From contig JABCYW010000033.1 in assembly GCA_013289985.1 (NCBI GenBank), forward strand, positions 1 to 48,618: a stretch of 48,618 bases of DNA, in the 5' to 3' direction. Source of the stretch: Betaproteobacteria bacterium (GTDB lineage Bacteria > Pseudomonadota > Gammaproteobacteria > Burkholderiales > Burkholderiaceae_C). Below the pieces are notes generated by a model. That model was not told the DNA's origin. It saw nothing but the letters and a program-made list of their open reading frames with translations, and ran no database searches. Made by a program: the position numbers and the translations under genes. This document shows positions 1-7,294 of this stretch, one piece after another (position 1 is the stretch's first letter; each line of letters begins with the position of its first letter).

Positions 1-611
1 CCAGCCGGTGCACGCCGGTCTCGGTGCGCAGGTGGCCGAACGCGTACTCGCCCTCGATCTTGATCGTGGCGCTCTTGATGCCGGCCACGTCGCCCTCGGA
101 CTCTTCCATCACCTCGGGCTTGAAGCCCTTGCGCTCGCAGTACTTGAGGTACTGGCGCAGCAGCATGGACGCCCAGTCGCAGGCCTCGGTGCCGCCGGCG
201 CCGGCCTGGATGTCGAGGAAGCAGTTGAGCGGATCGGCCGGGTTGGAGAACATGCGGCGGAACTCGAGGCCCTCGACGATCTCGCCCAGCTTGGCGGCGT
301 CGGCCTCGATGGCGGCCAGGCCGGCCATGTCGCCGTCTTCCTTGGTCATGTCGTACAACTCGGCGTTGTCCGACAGGTTGCTCGTGAGGTGGTCGATGGT
401 GTTGACCACTTCCTCCAGGGACCGCTTCTCGCGGCCGAGCTCCTGGGCCCGCTTGGGATCGTTCCAGATGGCCGGGTTCTCCATCGTGGCGTTGACTTCC
501 GTCAGTCGATGCGACTTCCGGTCGTAGTCAAAGATACCCCCTGAGCGCGGTGGTGCGCTCGCTGAGGTCGGCAATGTGGTTGCCGATGGCGTTGATGCGT
601 TCGATGTCCAT
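1..611 (-). CDS. prfB: Peptide chain release factor 2, N-terminal part (runs off left edge), with programmed +1 frameshift
   Basis: RF2 ends translation at UGA and UAA codons on the ribosome. The reading starts at ATG 611 ([10 protein letters not shown]...), runs 27 codons to ...LRGYL, meets an in-frame TGA at 530-528, and continues after a +1 shift as [14 protein letters not shown]. The second frame contains the RF2-like stretches [11 protein letters not shown] and [20 protein letters not shown]. The catalytic GGQ loop should lie beyond position 1, so the gene is cut by the window edge, not broken. The frameshift means a simple open-frame call would split it in two. A second in-frame ATG is not needed upstream because the family normally begins near here. 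Identity is very secure. Confidence 0.96.
527..542 (-). promoter_or_regulatory. Programmed +1 ribosomal frameshift site of prfB
   Basis: On the minus strand the sequence reads AGGGGG (542-537), TAT, CTT (533-531), TGA (530-528), C (527). This is the canonical RF2 autoregulatory site: a Shine-Dalgarno-like AGGGGG three bases upstream of a CUU slippery codon followed by UGA C. Low RF2 slows termination at this UGA and favours the +1 shift that makes full-length RF2. All elements match the known site exactly. Confidence 0.96.
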
Positions 612-739
612 GATCCGGATCTTGGTCGTGGCGCGGCCGGCACGAGGCGGGCGGCGCGGGGTGGCTCTGTCCGCGCGCAGGCTGCGCGCAGGACGGCGAT
701 TTTCGCATGGACGCGGGCCGGCGTGCCGGCGCCCCGGGA

Positions 740-1546
740 TCAGCGGCTGGGCGCCTGCTCCGCCAGCCACTGGGCGCGCAGCGCCTGCAGGCGGACGCTG
801 GACGCGCCGTGCAGCAGCGCGCCCACGCACACGGCGGCCAGCACGGCGGCGGCGCCGTAGCGCGCCAGCGTGGCGCGTGCATCGGTGGCCGCGGGAAAGA
901 TCGACATCAGCAGGCCCAGCGCCGCGCCCGCCAGCAGGCCGCCCACGTGCGCCGCCTGGTCGACGTGCGGCACGACGAAGCCGAGCGCGAGGTTGATCAC
1001 CACCACCTGGATCAGTCCGGTGTCGACGCCCGGACGCCTGTGGGGCGGCAGCGCGGCGAAGCGCGGCGGCACCACCACCAGTGCCACCAGCAGCGCCCCG
1101 AACTGGGCCATGATCGCGCCGGACGCGCCCACGCTCACCGTCACCAGCCCCGCGATGTGGCCGTGCGTCGCCTGCCACTCGTTCCAGGAGACGGTGGCGC
1201 AGCTGGCCAGCACGCCGCCCAGCACGTAGATGACCAGCATGCGCGCGGTGCCGAACTCGTCCTCGAGCCGGGTGGCCGTGAAGGCGAGGGCGAACATGTT
1301 GAGGGCCAGGTGCGTGAGGCCGCCGTGCAGGAACATGGCCGCCACGAGCCGCCAGGCGTCGCCGGTGAGCGTCAGCAGGGGCACGTCGCCGCCCCAGGCG
1401 ACCAGGGCCTCCGGCGATGCATGCAGCGGGGCGACGCCGCGGGCCACCTGCAGCAGCCAGACGGCGACGTTGAGTCCCACGAGGACGGCGGTGGCGAGCG
1501 GGAGGCGCGGGAAGACCATGCGGATGGGAGGCGGCGAGGCGGTCAT
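740..1546 (-). CDS. Rhomboid family intramembrane serine protease
   Basis: About 268 residues if started at ATG 1546; an ATG at 1555 is an alternative. It is a polytopic inner-membrane protease. Visible family features are HGGLTHLALNMFAL on the early helices, the catalytic serine in VGASGAIMAQFG near residue 141, and the catalytic histidine in AAHVGGLLAG near residue 200. The Ser-His dyad is therefore intact. The substrate cannot be told from sequence. A GGAAG about ten bases before ATG 1546 could serve as ribosome binding site. It lies upstream of prfB on the same strand with a 128-bp gap in which I see no clear terminator. It is divergent from the DUF4212 gene, 75 bp away. Confidence 0.9.
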   Translation of the reverse strand: MTASPPPIRMVFPRLPLATAVLVGLNVAVWLLQVARGVAPLHASPEALVAWGGDVPLLTLTGDAWRLVAAMFLHGGLTHLALNMFALAFTATRLEDEFGTARMLVIYVLGGVLASCATVSWNEWQATHGHIAGLVTVSVGASGAIMAQFGALLVALVVVPPRFAALPPHRRPGVDTGLIQVVVINLALGFVVPHVDQAAHVGGLLAGAALGLLMSIFPAATDARATLARYGAAAVLAAVCVGALLHGASSVRLQALRAQWLAEQAPSR

Positions 1547-1621
1547 TGGTTCCATGCTTCCGGTTGGCGTGGGGTTCGCCCGATTGGGACGTTGGCGCGA
1601 GCCGGGCATGATGCGGTCCCG

Positions 1622-1915
1622 ATGCCCATTTCCGACCTTCCCGGCCCGACCGACGCCGTCCACGACGCCCGTGCGCGCCACTGGCGCCGCACGCGCGGCC
1701 TCACGGCGGCCCTGCTGCTGGTCTGGTTCGTGGTGGGATTCGTCGTCACCTGGTTCGCTCGCGATCTCGATTTTCCGTTCTTCGGCTGGCCGTTCAGCTT
1801 CTGGGTGGCGGCACAGGGCGGCATCATCCTCTTCGTCGTCCTGAACGCGGTCTACGCCCGCCGCATGGCGCGCCACGACCGCCGGCTCGCGGACGACGCC
1901 AGCGCCTCCAGATGA
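1622..1915 (+). CDS. DUF4212 small subunit of a sodium:solute symporter
   Basis: A 97-residue protein with two hydrophobic helices (about residues 27-50 and 58-80) separated by a short loop (ARDLDFPFFGWPFSFW). This matches the small-subunit family that accompanies VC_2705-type sodium:solute symporters. It starts at ATG 1622 (MPISDLPGPTD). Its stop codon overlaps the start of the large subunit by four bases (ATGA at 1912-1915), so the two are almost certainly translationally coupled and work together in the inner membrane. The basic N-terminal segment RARHWRRTRG probably stays in the cytoplasm. Confidence 0.88.
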   Translation: MPISDLPGPTDAVHDARARHWRRTRGLTAALLLVWFVVGFVVTWFARDLDFPFFGWPFSFWVAAQGGIILFVVLNAVYARRMARHDRRLADDASASR

Positions 1916-4020
1916 GCATCCGCACGCAGACGTTCGCGCCCGCACGCAGCAGGCGCCAGCCGCGCGGCCCCGCCTTCAGCCGCCGGCTGCACTGGATCTA
2001 CCTGGCCTTCGGCGTGGCGTTCCTGCTGTTCGTGGGCGTGATGGCGCTGCTGGAACACCTGGGCCTGCCGCGGCGCTGGATCGGCTTCCTGTTCCTGGTC
2101 GGGCCCATCGTCTTCTACGCCGGCATCGGCATCCTCAGCCGCACCACCGACCCCGCCGAATACTACGTCGCCGGGCGCCGCGTGCCGGCGCTGTACAACG
2201 GCATGGCCACCGGGGCCGACTGGATGTCGGCGGCGTCGTTCATCGGCATGGCCGGCACGCTGTACCTGAGCGGCTACGGCGGCCTGGCCTACATCCTGGG
2301 CTGGACCGGCGGCTTCTGCCTGGTGGCGCTGCTGATCGCGCCCTACCTGCGCAAGTTCGGCGGGTACACGATCCCCGACTTCCTCGCCGCCCGCTACGAC
2401 GGCAACCTCACGCGCGTGATCGGCGTGGTGGCGGCCATCGCGTGCTCGTTCCTCTACGTGGTGGCGCAGATCTACGGCGTGGGGCTGATCACCAGCCGCA
2501 TCACCGGCGTCGAGTTCGAGGTGGGCGTGTTCCTGGGCCTGGGCGGCATCCTCGTGTGCTCGTTCCTGGGCGGCATGCGTGCCGTCACGTGGACGCAGGT
2601 GGCGCAGTACATCGTGCTGCTGGTGGCGTTCGTGGTGCCGGTGGCCTGGCTGTCGCTCAAGCAGCACGCCAGCGTCGTGCCGCAGGCCACCTACGGCTAC
2701 CAGCTGCAGAAGGTCATTGCGTCGGAGAAGACGATCCAGGCCGACCCGGCCGAGCGCCAGGTGATCGAGATCTTCAAGGCGCGCGCCGCGGCGTACGACG
2801 CGCGCCTGGTGGACATCCCCGCGGCGCTGGCCGTGGAGCGCCGCGGCGCGGCGCGCCGCATCGCCGACCTGAAGGCGGCCAACGCGCCGCAGGGCGACAT
2901 CCAGGCCGCCGAGCGCGTGCTCGCACGTCTGCCGCACGACGTGGACGAGGCGCGCGAGGCCTGGACGCGCGCCCGCGACGCCGACCTGGAGCGCGCGAAG
3001 CCGCTGGCCGGCATGCCGCCGCACGCGCAGCAGTTCGCGGGCGACCCGCACGGCGACGCCGCCGCGCGCAAGGCCTTCGACGACTCGCGCCGCAACTTCA
3101 TCGCGCTCGTGTTCTGCCTGATGGTGGGCACCGCCTCGCTGCCGCACGTGCTCACGCGCTTCTACACCACGCCGTCGGTGGCGGAGACGCGCACGTCGGT
3201 GGCGTGGTCGCTGCTGTTCATCGTGCTGCTGTACCTCACCGCGCCGGCGCTGGCGGTGCTCGTCAAGGTGGAGGTGTTCGACTCGCTGGTGGGCATGCGC
3301 TTCGACCAGCTGCCGGCGTGGATCAACAACTGGACCCACGTGGACGGCTCGCTGCTGCAGGTGGCCGACGTCAACGGCGACGGCATCCTGCAGCTCGGCG
3401 AGATGAAGATCGGCGGCGACATCGTGGTGCTGGCCACGCCCGAGATCGCCGGGCTGCCCTACGTCATCTCGGGCCTGGTGGCCGCGGGCGGCCTGGCCGC
3501 GGCGCTGTCGACCGCCGACGGCCTGCTGCTGACCATCGCCAACGCGCTGTCGCACGACCTGTGGTTCTCCATCGTCGACCCGCGGGCCTCGGCCACGCGG
3601 CGCGTGACCGTGTCCAAGGTGCTGCTGCTGATGGTGGCGCTGGGCGCGGCCTACGTCACGGCGCAGAAGCCCGGCGACATCCTGCTGCTGGTGTCGGCCG
3701 CGTTCTCCATCGCCGCGTCGGCGTTCTTCCCGGCGCTGGTGATGGGCGTGTTCTGGCGCCGCGCCAACCGCTGGGGCGCCGCCGCGGGCATGGTCGGCGG
3801 GCTCGGCCTGACGCTTTACTACGTGCTGGTCAACCAGCCCGGCGTGCGCGAGACCTTCGGCATCGCCACGCCGATCCAGCTGTGGGGCGGCATCCAGCCG
3901 ATCGCCGCCGGCCTGTTCGGCGTGCCGGCGGGCTTTGCCGTGCTGGTGGCGGTGAGCCTGCTCACGCCGCCGCCCAGCCGGGCGGCGCTGGCGATGGTGG
4001 ACGACGTGCGGCTGCCCTGA
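1912..4020 (+). CDS. Sodium:solute symporter, VC_2705-type large subunit (acetate permease-like)
   Basis: A 702-residue SSS-family inner-membrane symporter, probably for acetate or another short carboxylate, driven by a cation gradient. SSS hallmarks include PAEYYVAGRRVPALYNGMATGADWMSAASF (split here by position, near residues 82-112) and ISGLVAAGGLAAALSTADG near residues 522-540. Between transmembrane segments there is a long hydrophilic, Ala/Arg/Glu-rich insert at about residues 260-395. A further loop at residues 486-497 reads DVNGDGILQLGE, which fits the 12-residue EF-hand calcium loop. It is translated with the DUF4212 subunit by ATGA overlap. The precise substrate is not shown by the sequence. 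Confidence 0.9.
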   Translation: MSIRTQTFAPARSRRQPRGPAFSRRLHWIYLAFGVAFLLFVGVMALLEHLGLPRRWIGFLFLVGPIVFYAGIGILSRTTDPAEYYVAGRRVPALYNGMATGADWMSAASFIGMAGTLYLSGYGGLAYILGWTGGFCLVALLIAPYLRKFGGYTIPDFLAARYDGNLTRVIGVVAAIACSFLYVVAQIYGVGLITSRITGVEFEVGVFLGLGGILVCSFLGGMRAVTWTQVAQYIVLLVAFVVPVAWLSLKQHASVVPQATYGYQLQKVIASEKTIQADPAERQVIEIFKARAAAYDARLVDIPAALAVERRGAARRIADLKAANAPQGDIQAAERVLARLPHDVDEAREAWTRARDADLERAKPLAGMPPHAQQFAGDPHGDAAARKAFDDSRRNFIALVFCLMVGTASLPHVLTRFYTTPSVAETRTSVAWSLLFIVLLYLTAPALAVLVKVEVFDSLVGMRFDQLPAWINNWTHVDGSLLQVADVNGDGILQLGEMKIGGDIVVLATPEIAGLPYVISGLVAAGGLAAALSTADGLLLTIANALSHDLWFSIVDPRASATRRVTVSKVLLLMVALGAAYVTAQKPGDILLLVSAAFSIAASAFFPALVMGVFWRRANRWGAAAGMVGGLGLTLYYVLVNQPGVRETFGIATPIQLWGGIQPIAAGLFGVPAGFAVLVAVSLLTPPPSRAALAMVDDVRLP

Positions 4021-4908
4021 TCAGGCGCCGAAGCGCTCGACCAGGAAGTCGATCGCGCTGCGCAGCTTGGCGGTCGGCCGGCGATCCTGTGCGTAGACCA
4101 GGTGCACCGGCGTCGGCCGGAACGACCATCTGGGCAGCACCGGCGCGAGGCGGCCGGCGGCGAGGTCGGCGGCCAGCGCGTCCTCCGGCTGCAGCACGAT
4201 GCCCGCGCCCGCGACGGCGGCCCGCCGCAGCGCGCCGCCCTCGTTCGCGGTGAAGCGGCCGGCGACGGCCACCTCGCAGGTCTCGCCGCGCGGGCCCACC
4301 AGGTGCCAGCGGTCGTGGTGCTTCCAGTAGTGCAGGCCCAGGCAGGCGTGGCCCGCCAGGTCGCGTGGATGGGCGGGCCTGCCGTGCGCCACGAGGTAGT
4401 CCGGCGCCGCGGCCAGGATGCGGCGATAGGGCCGCAGCGTGCGCGCGACGAGGTCCGCATCGCGCACGTCGCCGATCACGATGCCCAGTTCGTGGCCCGC
4501 GGCGATCCGGGCCTCGGGGTTGTCGTCCAGCGTCAGGTCGACGCTGACGGCGGGTTGCGCGGCGAGCCAGTCGGCGAGCGCCGGGGCCAGCGAGCGGCTG
4601 CCGAAGCCCACGGGCGCGACCAGGCGCAGCTGCCCGCGCGGAGTCTTCTGCAGCTCGGTGGCGCGGGCCTCGGCGTGGGCGACGCCCGCGAGCGCGGCGC
4701 GGCAACGCTCGAGGTAGAGCTGGCCGACCTCCGTGAGCTGATGGCGCCGCGTCGTGCGATGCAGCAGACGGGCGCCGAGGCGCTTCTCGATCGCCTGCAC
4801 CTGCTTGGCGACCATCGTGGCCGACACGCCGTTGGCCTCGGCGACCGCGGCGAAGCTGCCTGCATCGACCACCCGGACGAAGGTTTCCATGCCCGCCAGC
4901 ATGTCCAT
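4021..4908 (-). CDS. LysR family transcriptional regulator
   Basis: A 295-residue LysR-type regulator. The N-terminal winged helix-turn-helix is clear (METFVRVVDAGSFAAVAEANG, then VSATMVAKQVQAIEKRLGARLLHRTTR, residues about 7-60), followed by a two-lobed effector domain. The start at ATG 4908 is supported by AGGAGG nine bases upstream. It is divergent from the small tautomerase gene at 5026 with 117 bp between, the usual arrangement for a LysR regulator and its target, so that gene is the best candidate target. Its stop abuts the convergent symporter gene. The effector is unknown. Confidence 0.92.
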   Translation of the reverse strand: MDMLAGMETFVRVVDAGSFAAVAEANGVSATMVAKQVQAIEKRLGARLLHRTTRRHQLTEVGQLYLERCRAALAGVAHAEARATELQKTPRGQLRLVAPVGFGSRSLAPALADWLAAQPAVSVDLTLDDNPEARIAAGHELGIVIGDVRDADLVARTLRPYRRILAAAPDYLVAHGRPAHPRDLAGHACLGLHYWKHHDRWHLVGPRGETCEVAVAGRFTANEGGALRRAAVAGAGIVLQPEDALAADLAAGRLAPVLPRWSFRPTPVHLVYAQDRRPTAKLRSAIDFLVERFGA

Positions 4909-5025
4909 GATTCACAACCTCCTGGTTTGGAATGTCGCGAATCCTCGCATGTTTTTCGCGGCGTCGCCTTGCCTGAGACTGGCGTCAAGCCTGGCGCGCC
5001 GCCGGGTCTCTCAAGGAGTACCACC

Positions 5026-5211
5026 ATGCCCATCCTGCGATTGGAAATGCACCCCGGCCGCACGCCGGAACAGAAGCGCGAGTTCGTGCGCGAGGCGACC
5101 CGCGCCGCGGTCGAGATCCTCAAGTGCCCGCCCGAGAGCGTGGACATCCTGATCCAGGAGATCCCGCGCGACCAGTGGGCCAAGGGCGGCAAGCTGCTGG
5201 CGGACGGCTGA
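5026..5211 (+). CDS. 4-oxalocrotonate tautomerase family protein
   Basis: A 61-residue protein of the usual length for 4-oxalocrotonate tautomerases, which use an N-terminal proline as general base to tautomerise 2-hydroxymuconate-like keto-enols. After the initiator Met, which would be removed, the protein begins PILRLEMHPGRTPEQKREFV, so Pro1 is present. VDILIQEIPRDQWAKGG is the expected family strand and C-terminal region. An AAGGAG about nine bases before the ATG supports the start. No other aromatic meta-cleavage genes are nearby, so a role in catechol degradation is not supported. It is probably controlled by the divergent LysR regulator. Confidence 0.9.
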   Translation: MPILRLEMHPGRTPEQKREFVREATRAAVEILKCPPESVDILIQEIPRDQWAKGGKLLADG

Positions 5212-5217
5212 GCAACC

Positions 5218-5742
5218 TCAGGCGAAGCGGTCGTCGGCCGAACGCGCGTTTCGCCACGCGTCGTAGACCGCCAGCCGGGCCCGCGTCCATTCCATGCTGG
5301 ACTCGCCGCGCGCCTCGTGCCAGCCGCGCTCCATCTCGTCTTCGACGTCCTCGAAGCTGGCGGCGACGTTGCGATTGTAGTGCGCCACGCCGTACGCGTA
5401 GGCCGGCCCCCAGTCGTCGTCGGGGTCGCGCGGGGTGGCGTACGCGCGCGAGGCGTAGTTGGCGCGCCAGTAGGCGTCTTCGGCGGTGGGGGCGATGGCC
5501 TCGGCCACGCCCTTGCCGGCGAGCCCGCCGGCCACGGCGCCCACCATGGCGCCCAGCACCGTGCCGGCCGGTCCGGCAACGGTACCGACGGCGGCGCCGA
5601 ACGCCATGCCCGCGGCCGCGGCGCCCAGGCCCACGCCGATCGGGTGCGCGCCGACCTCGCCCGACAGCGGGTCGCGATGGGCGCCGGTGTCGGCTTCGGC
5701 CGGCGGCGCCGGAACGGGATCGAGGGGAACGATTCTGGCCAT
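5218..5742 (-). CDS. Glycine-zipper-containing hypothetical protein
   Basis: 174 residues from ATG 5742, chosen because CAGGAG sits seven bases upstream; a longer reading from 5790 has no such site. Residues about 33-80 form an Ala/Gly-rich hydrophobic segment (IGVGLGAAAAGMAFGAAVG, AGTVLGAMVGAVAGGLAGKG) typical of glycine-zipper membrane-inserting segments. The C-terminal half is acidic and aromatic (YWRANYASRAYATPRD, DDWGPAYAYGVAHY) and ends with a likely helix. I recognise no catalytic motif. It lies 66 bp downstream of the hydrolase gene on the same strand and may be co-transcribed with it. The function is unknown. Confidence 0.75.
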   Translation of the reverse strand: MARIVPLDPVPAPPAEADTGAHRDPLSGEVGAHPIGVGLGAAAAGMAFGAAVGTVAGPAGTVLGAMVGAVAGGLAGKGVAEAIAPTAEDAYWRANYASRAYATPRDPDDDWGPAYAYGVAHYNRNVAASFEDVEDEMERGWHEARGESSMEWTRARLAVYDAWRNARSADDRFA

Positions 5743-5808
5743 GAGAGCTCCTGGGGGCAGCCGGATGGCTGCGTCGGCAGGATGCGGCAACCTGCGTTCC
5801 CGGAAGGG

Positions 5809-6732
5809 TCAGGCCAGGAACATCCCCAGGCGCGCCGCGACGGCGGCGGGCTGGTCGTGGTGCAGCATGTGGCCGCAGTCCTGCAGCAGCAGGCGCTCGA
5901 CGCGGGGCACCTGCGCCAGGCGCGCCTCGAACTCCTCGCGCGGGTAGCGGTTGCCCCAGAAGCGCGCGAGGTCGGTGTCGGCGCCTTCGACCCACAGCAC
6001 CGGCGCGGCGATGCGGCGCCAGCCGGCCACGATCTCGGCGGCGCGATACGGCACCGGGTTCGTCAGCTTGTGCGCCGGGTCGGCCAGGATGTGCCAGAGG
6101 CCGTCGGCACGCCGTTCCGACCAGTGCGGCGCGAGCCACGCGGCCTTGTCGGCGGCCAGCCGCGGGTTGTTGGCGCGCAGGCGCGCGGCCACCTCGTCGA
6201 CGCTGGCGTAGGCGCGCAGCGAGGGCGTCTCCTTCAGCTCGTCCAGCCATTTCGCGAGGCGGTCGGGCGCCTGGTCGGGCTTGGTGTCGGGCAGGCCGAA
6301 GCCTTCCAGGTTGACGAGGCGCCGCACGCGCGCGGGACGCACGCCCGCGTAGTTCATCACCACGTTGCCGCCCATGCTGTGGCCGGCGAGATCCACCGGC
6401 GCGCCGGGCGACAGCGCGTCCAGCGCCGTGTCGAGATCGCCCACGTAGTCGTGGAACCAGAACGCGTCGACGTCGCCGCCGGTGCTGCCGCCGAAGCCGC
6501 GCCAGTCGAGCGCGACCACGTGGCGCGTGGCGCCCTCGAGGCGGAACAGCGCGTCGACGACGAACTGGAACGACGCGCCCACGTCCATCCAGCCGTGCGT
6601 GAGCACCAGCGTCGGGCGCTCGGGGGTGGCGAGCGACGCGTCGCCCCATTCGCGCAACTGGTACTGCACGTTGCGCACGGGCAGGCGGCGGGTGCGGGCG
6701 GGGCGCGCTTCCGTATAGGGGGCTGTGACCAT
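5809..6732 (-). CDS. Alpha/beta hydrolase
   Basis: 307 residues from ATG 6732 (MVTAPYTEARPARTRR). The alpha/beta-hydrolase fold is shown by the oxyanion-region motif THGWMDVGASF, the strand/turn VVALDWRGFGGS, the nucleophile elbow GHSMGGN near residue 118 (Ser nucleophile), the acidic-residue strand VLWVEGADTD and the histidine in LLLQDCGHMLHHDQP near the C terminus. The triad is thus intact. There is no signal peptide, so it is likely cytoplasmic; the substrate is not known. It is divergent from the GNAT gene with 58 bp between starts, and followed by the glycine-zipper gene. Confidence 0.9.
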   Translation of the reverse strand: MVTAPYTEARPARTRRLPVRNVQYQLREWGDASLATPERPTLVLTHGWMDVGASFQFVVDALFRLEGATRHVVALDWRGFGGSTGGDVDAFWFHDYVGDLDTALDALSPGAPVDLAGHSMGGNVVMNYAGVRPARVRRLVNLEGFGLPDTKPDQAPDRLAKWLDELKETPSLRAYASVDEVAARLRANNPRLAADKAAWLAPHWSERRADGLWHILADPAHKLTNPVPYRAAEIVAGWRRIAAPVLWVEGADTDLARFWGNRYPREEFEARLAQVPRVERLLLQDCGHMLHHDQPAAVAARLGMFLA

Positions 6733-6790
6733 GCGGGGCACTGTAGAGGAGATCGACTCGGCGCGCTGACTCCCGCGCGACAATGACCGC

Positions 6791-7285
6791 ATGAGCACCC
6801 CGACCGCCACCATCCGCTTCGCCACGCGCGAGGATCTCCCCGTCATCGTGGAGCTGATCCGCGAGCTCGCCGTCTACGAACACCTCGAGCACCTGGCCAC
6901 CGCGACGCCCGAGCGGCTCGAGGCGGAACTGTTCGGCGAACGGCCGGCCTGCGAGTGCCTGATCGGCGAGCACGCCGGCGAAGCGGTGGGCTTCGCGCTG
7001 TTCTTCCACAACTTCTCCACCTTCCTGTGCCGCAAGGGCCTGTACCTGGAAGACCTGTTCGTGCGCCCGTCGGCGCGCGGCACGGGCATGGGCAAGGCGT
7101 TGCTGCAGCGGCTCGCGCGGATCGCGGTGGAGCGCGGATGCGGCCGCTTCGAGTGGTCGGTGCTGGACTGGAACGTCGACGCGCAGGCGTTCTACCAGCG
7201 CATGGGCGCGACGATGCTGCCCGACTGGCGCATCTGCCGCGTCACCGGCGAGGCGCTGCAGGCGCTCGGCGCGCCGCCGGCGTAA
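6791..7285 (+). CDS. GNAT family N-acetyltransferase, diamine/polyamine acetyltransferase-like
   Basis: A 164-residue single-domain GNAT acetyltransferase using acetyl-CoA. The sequence resembles spermidine/diamine acetyltransferases: an N-terminal LIRELAVYEHLE helix, LYLEDLFVRPSARGTGMGKALL containing the acetyl-CoA-binding R/Q-x-x-G-x-G/A loop (SARGTGMG) near residues 95-105, and WNVDAQAFYQRMGA near the C terminus. Polyamines are the best substrate guess by family resemblance, but thialysine or other amines are possible. It is nine bases upstream of the acyl-CoA ligase gene and probably shares its transcript. Confidence 0.85.
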   Translation: MSTPTATIRFATREDLPVIVELIRELAVYEHLEHLATATPERLEAELFGERPACECLIGEHAGEAVGFALFFHNFSTFLCRKGLYLEDLFVRPSARGTGMGKALLQRLARIAVERGCGRFEWSVLDWNVDAQAFYQRMGATMLPDWRICRVTGEALQALGAPPA

Positions 7286-7294
7286 GCTGGGCGG

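Noticed and set aside
669-694. GC-rich hairpin between prfB and the rhomboid gene
   Set aside because: The stem has a bulge and there is no T run on the minus strand, so it is not convincing as a terminator.
4909-4932. Possible LysR T-N11-A box (ATTCACAA ... TTTGGAAT)
   Set aside because: Arms match at only six of eight positions and the centre is the regulator's own AGGAGG ribosome binding site, so the symmetry may be chance.
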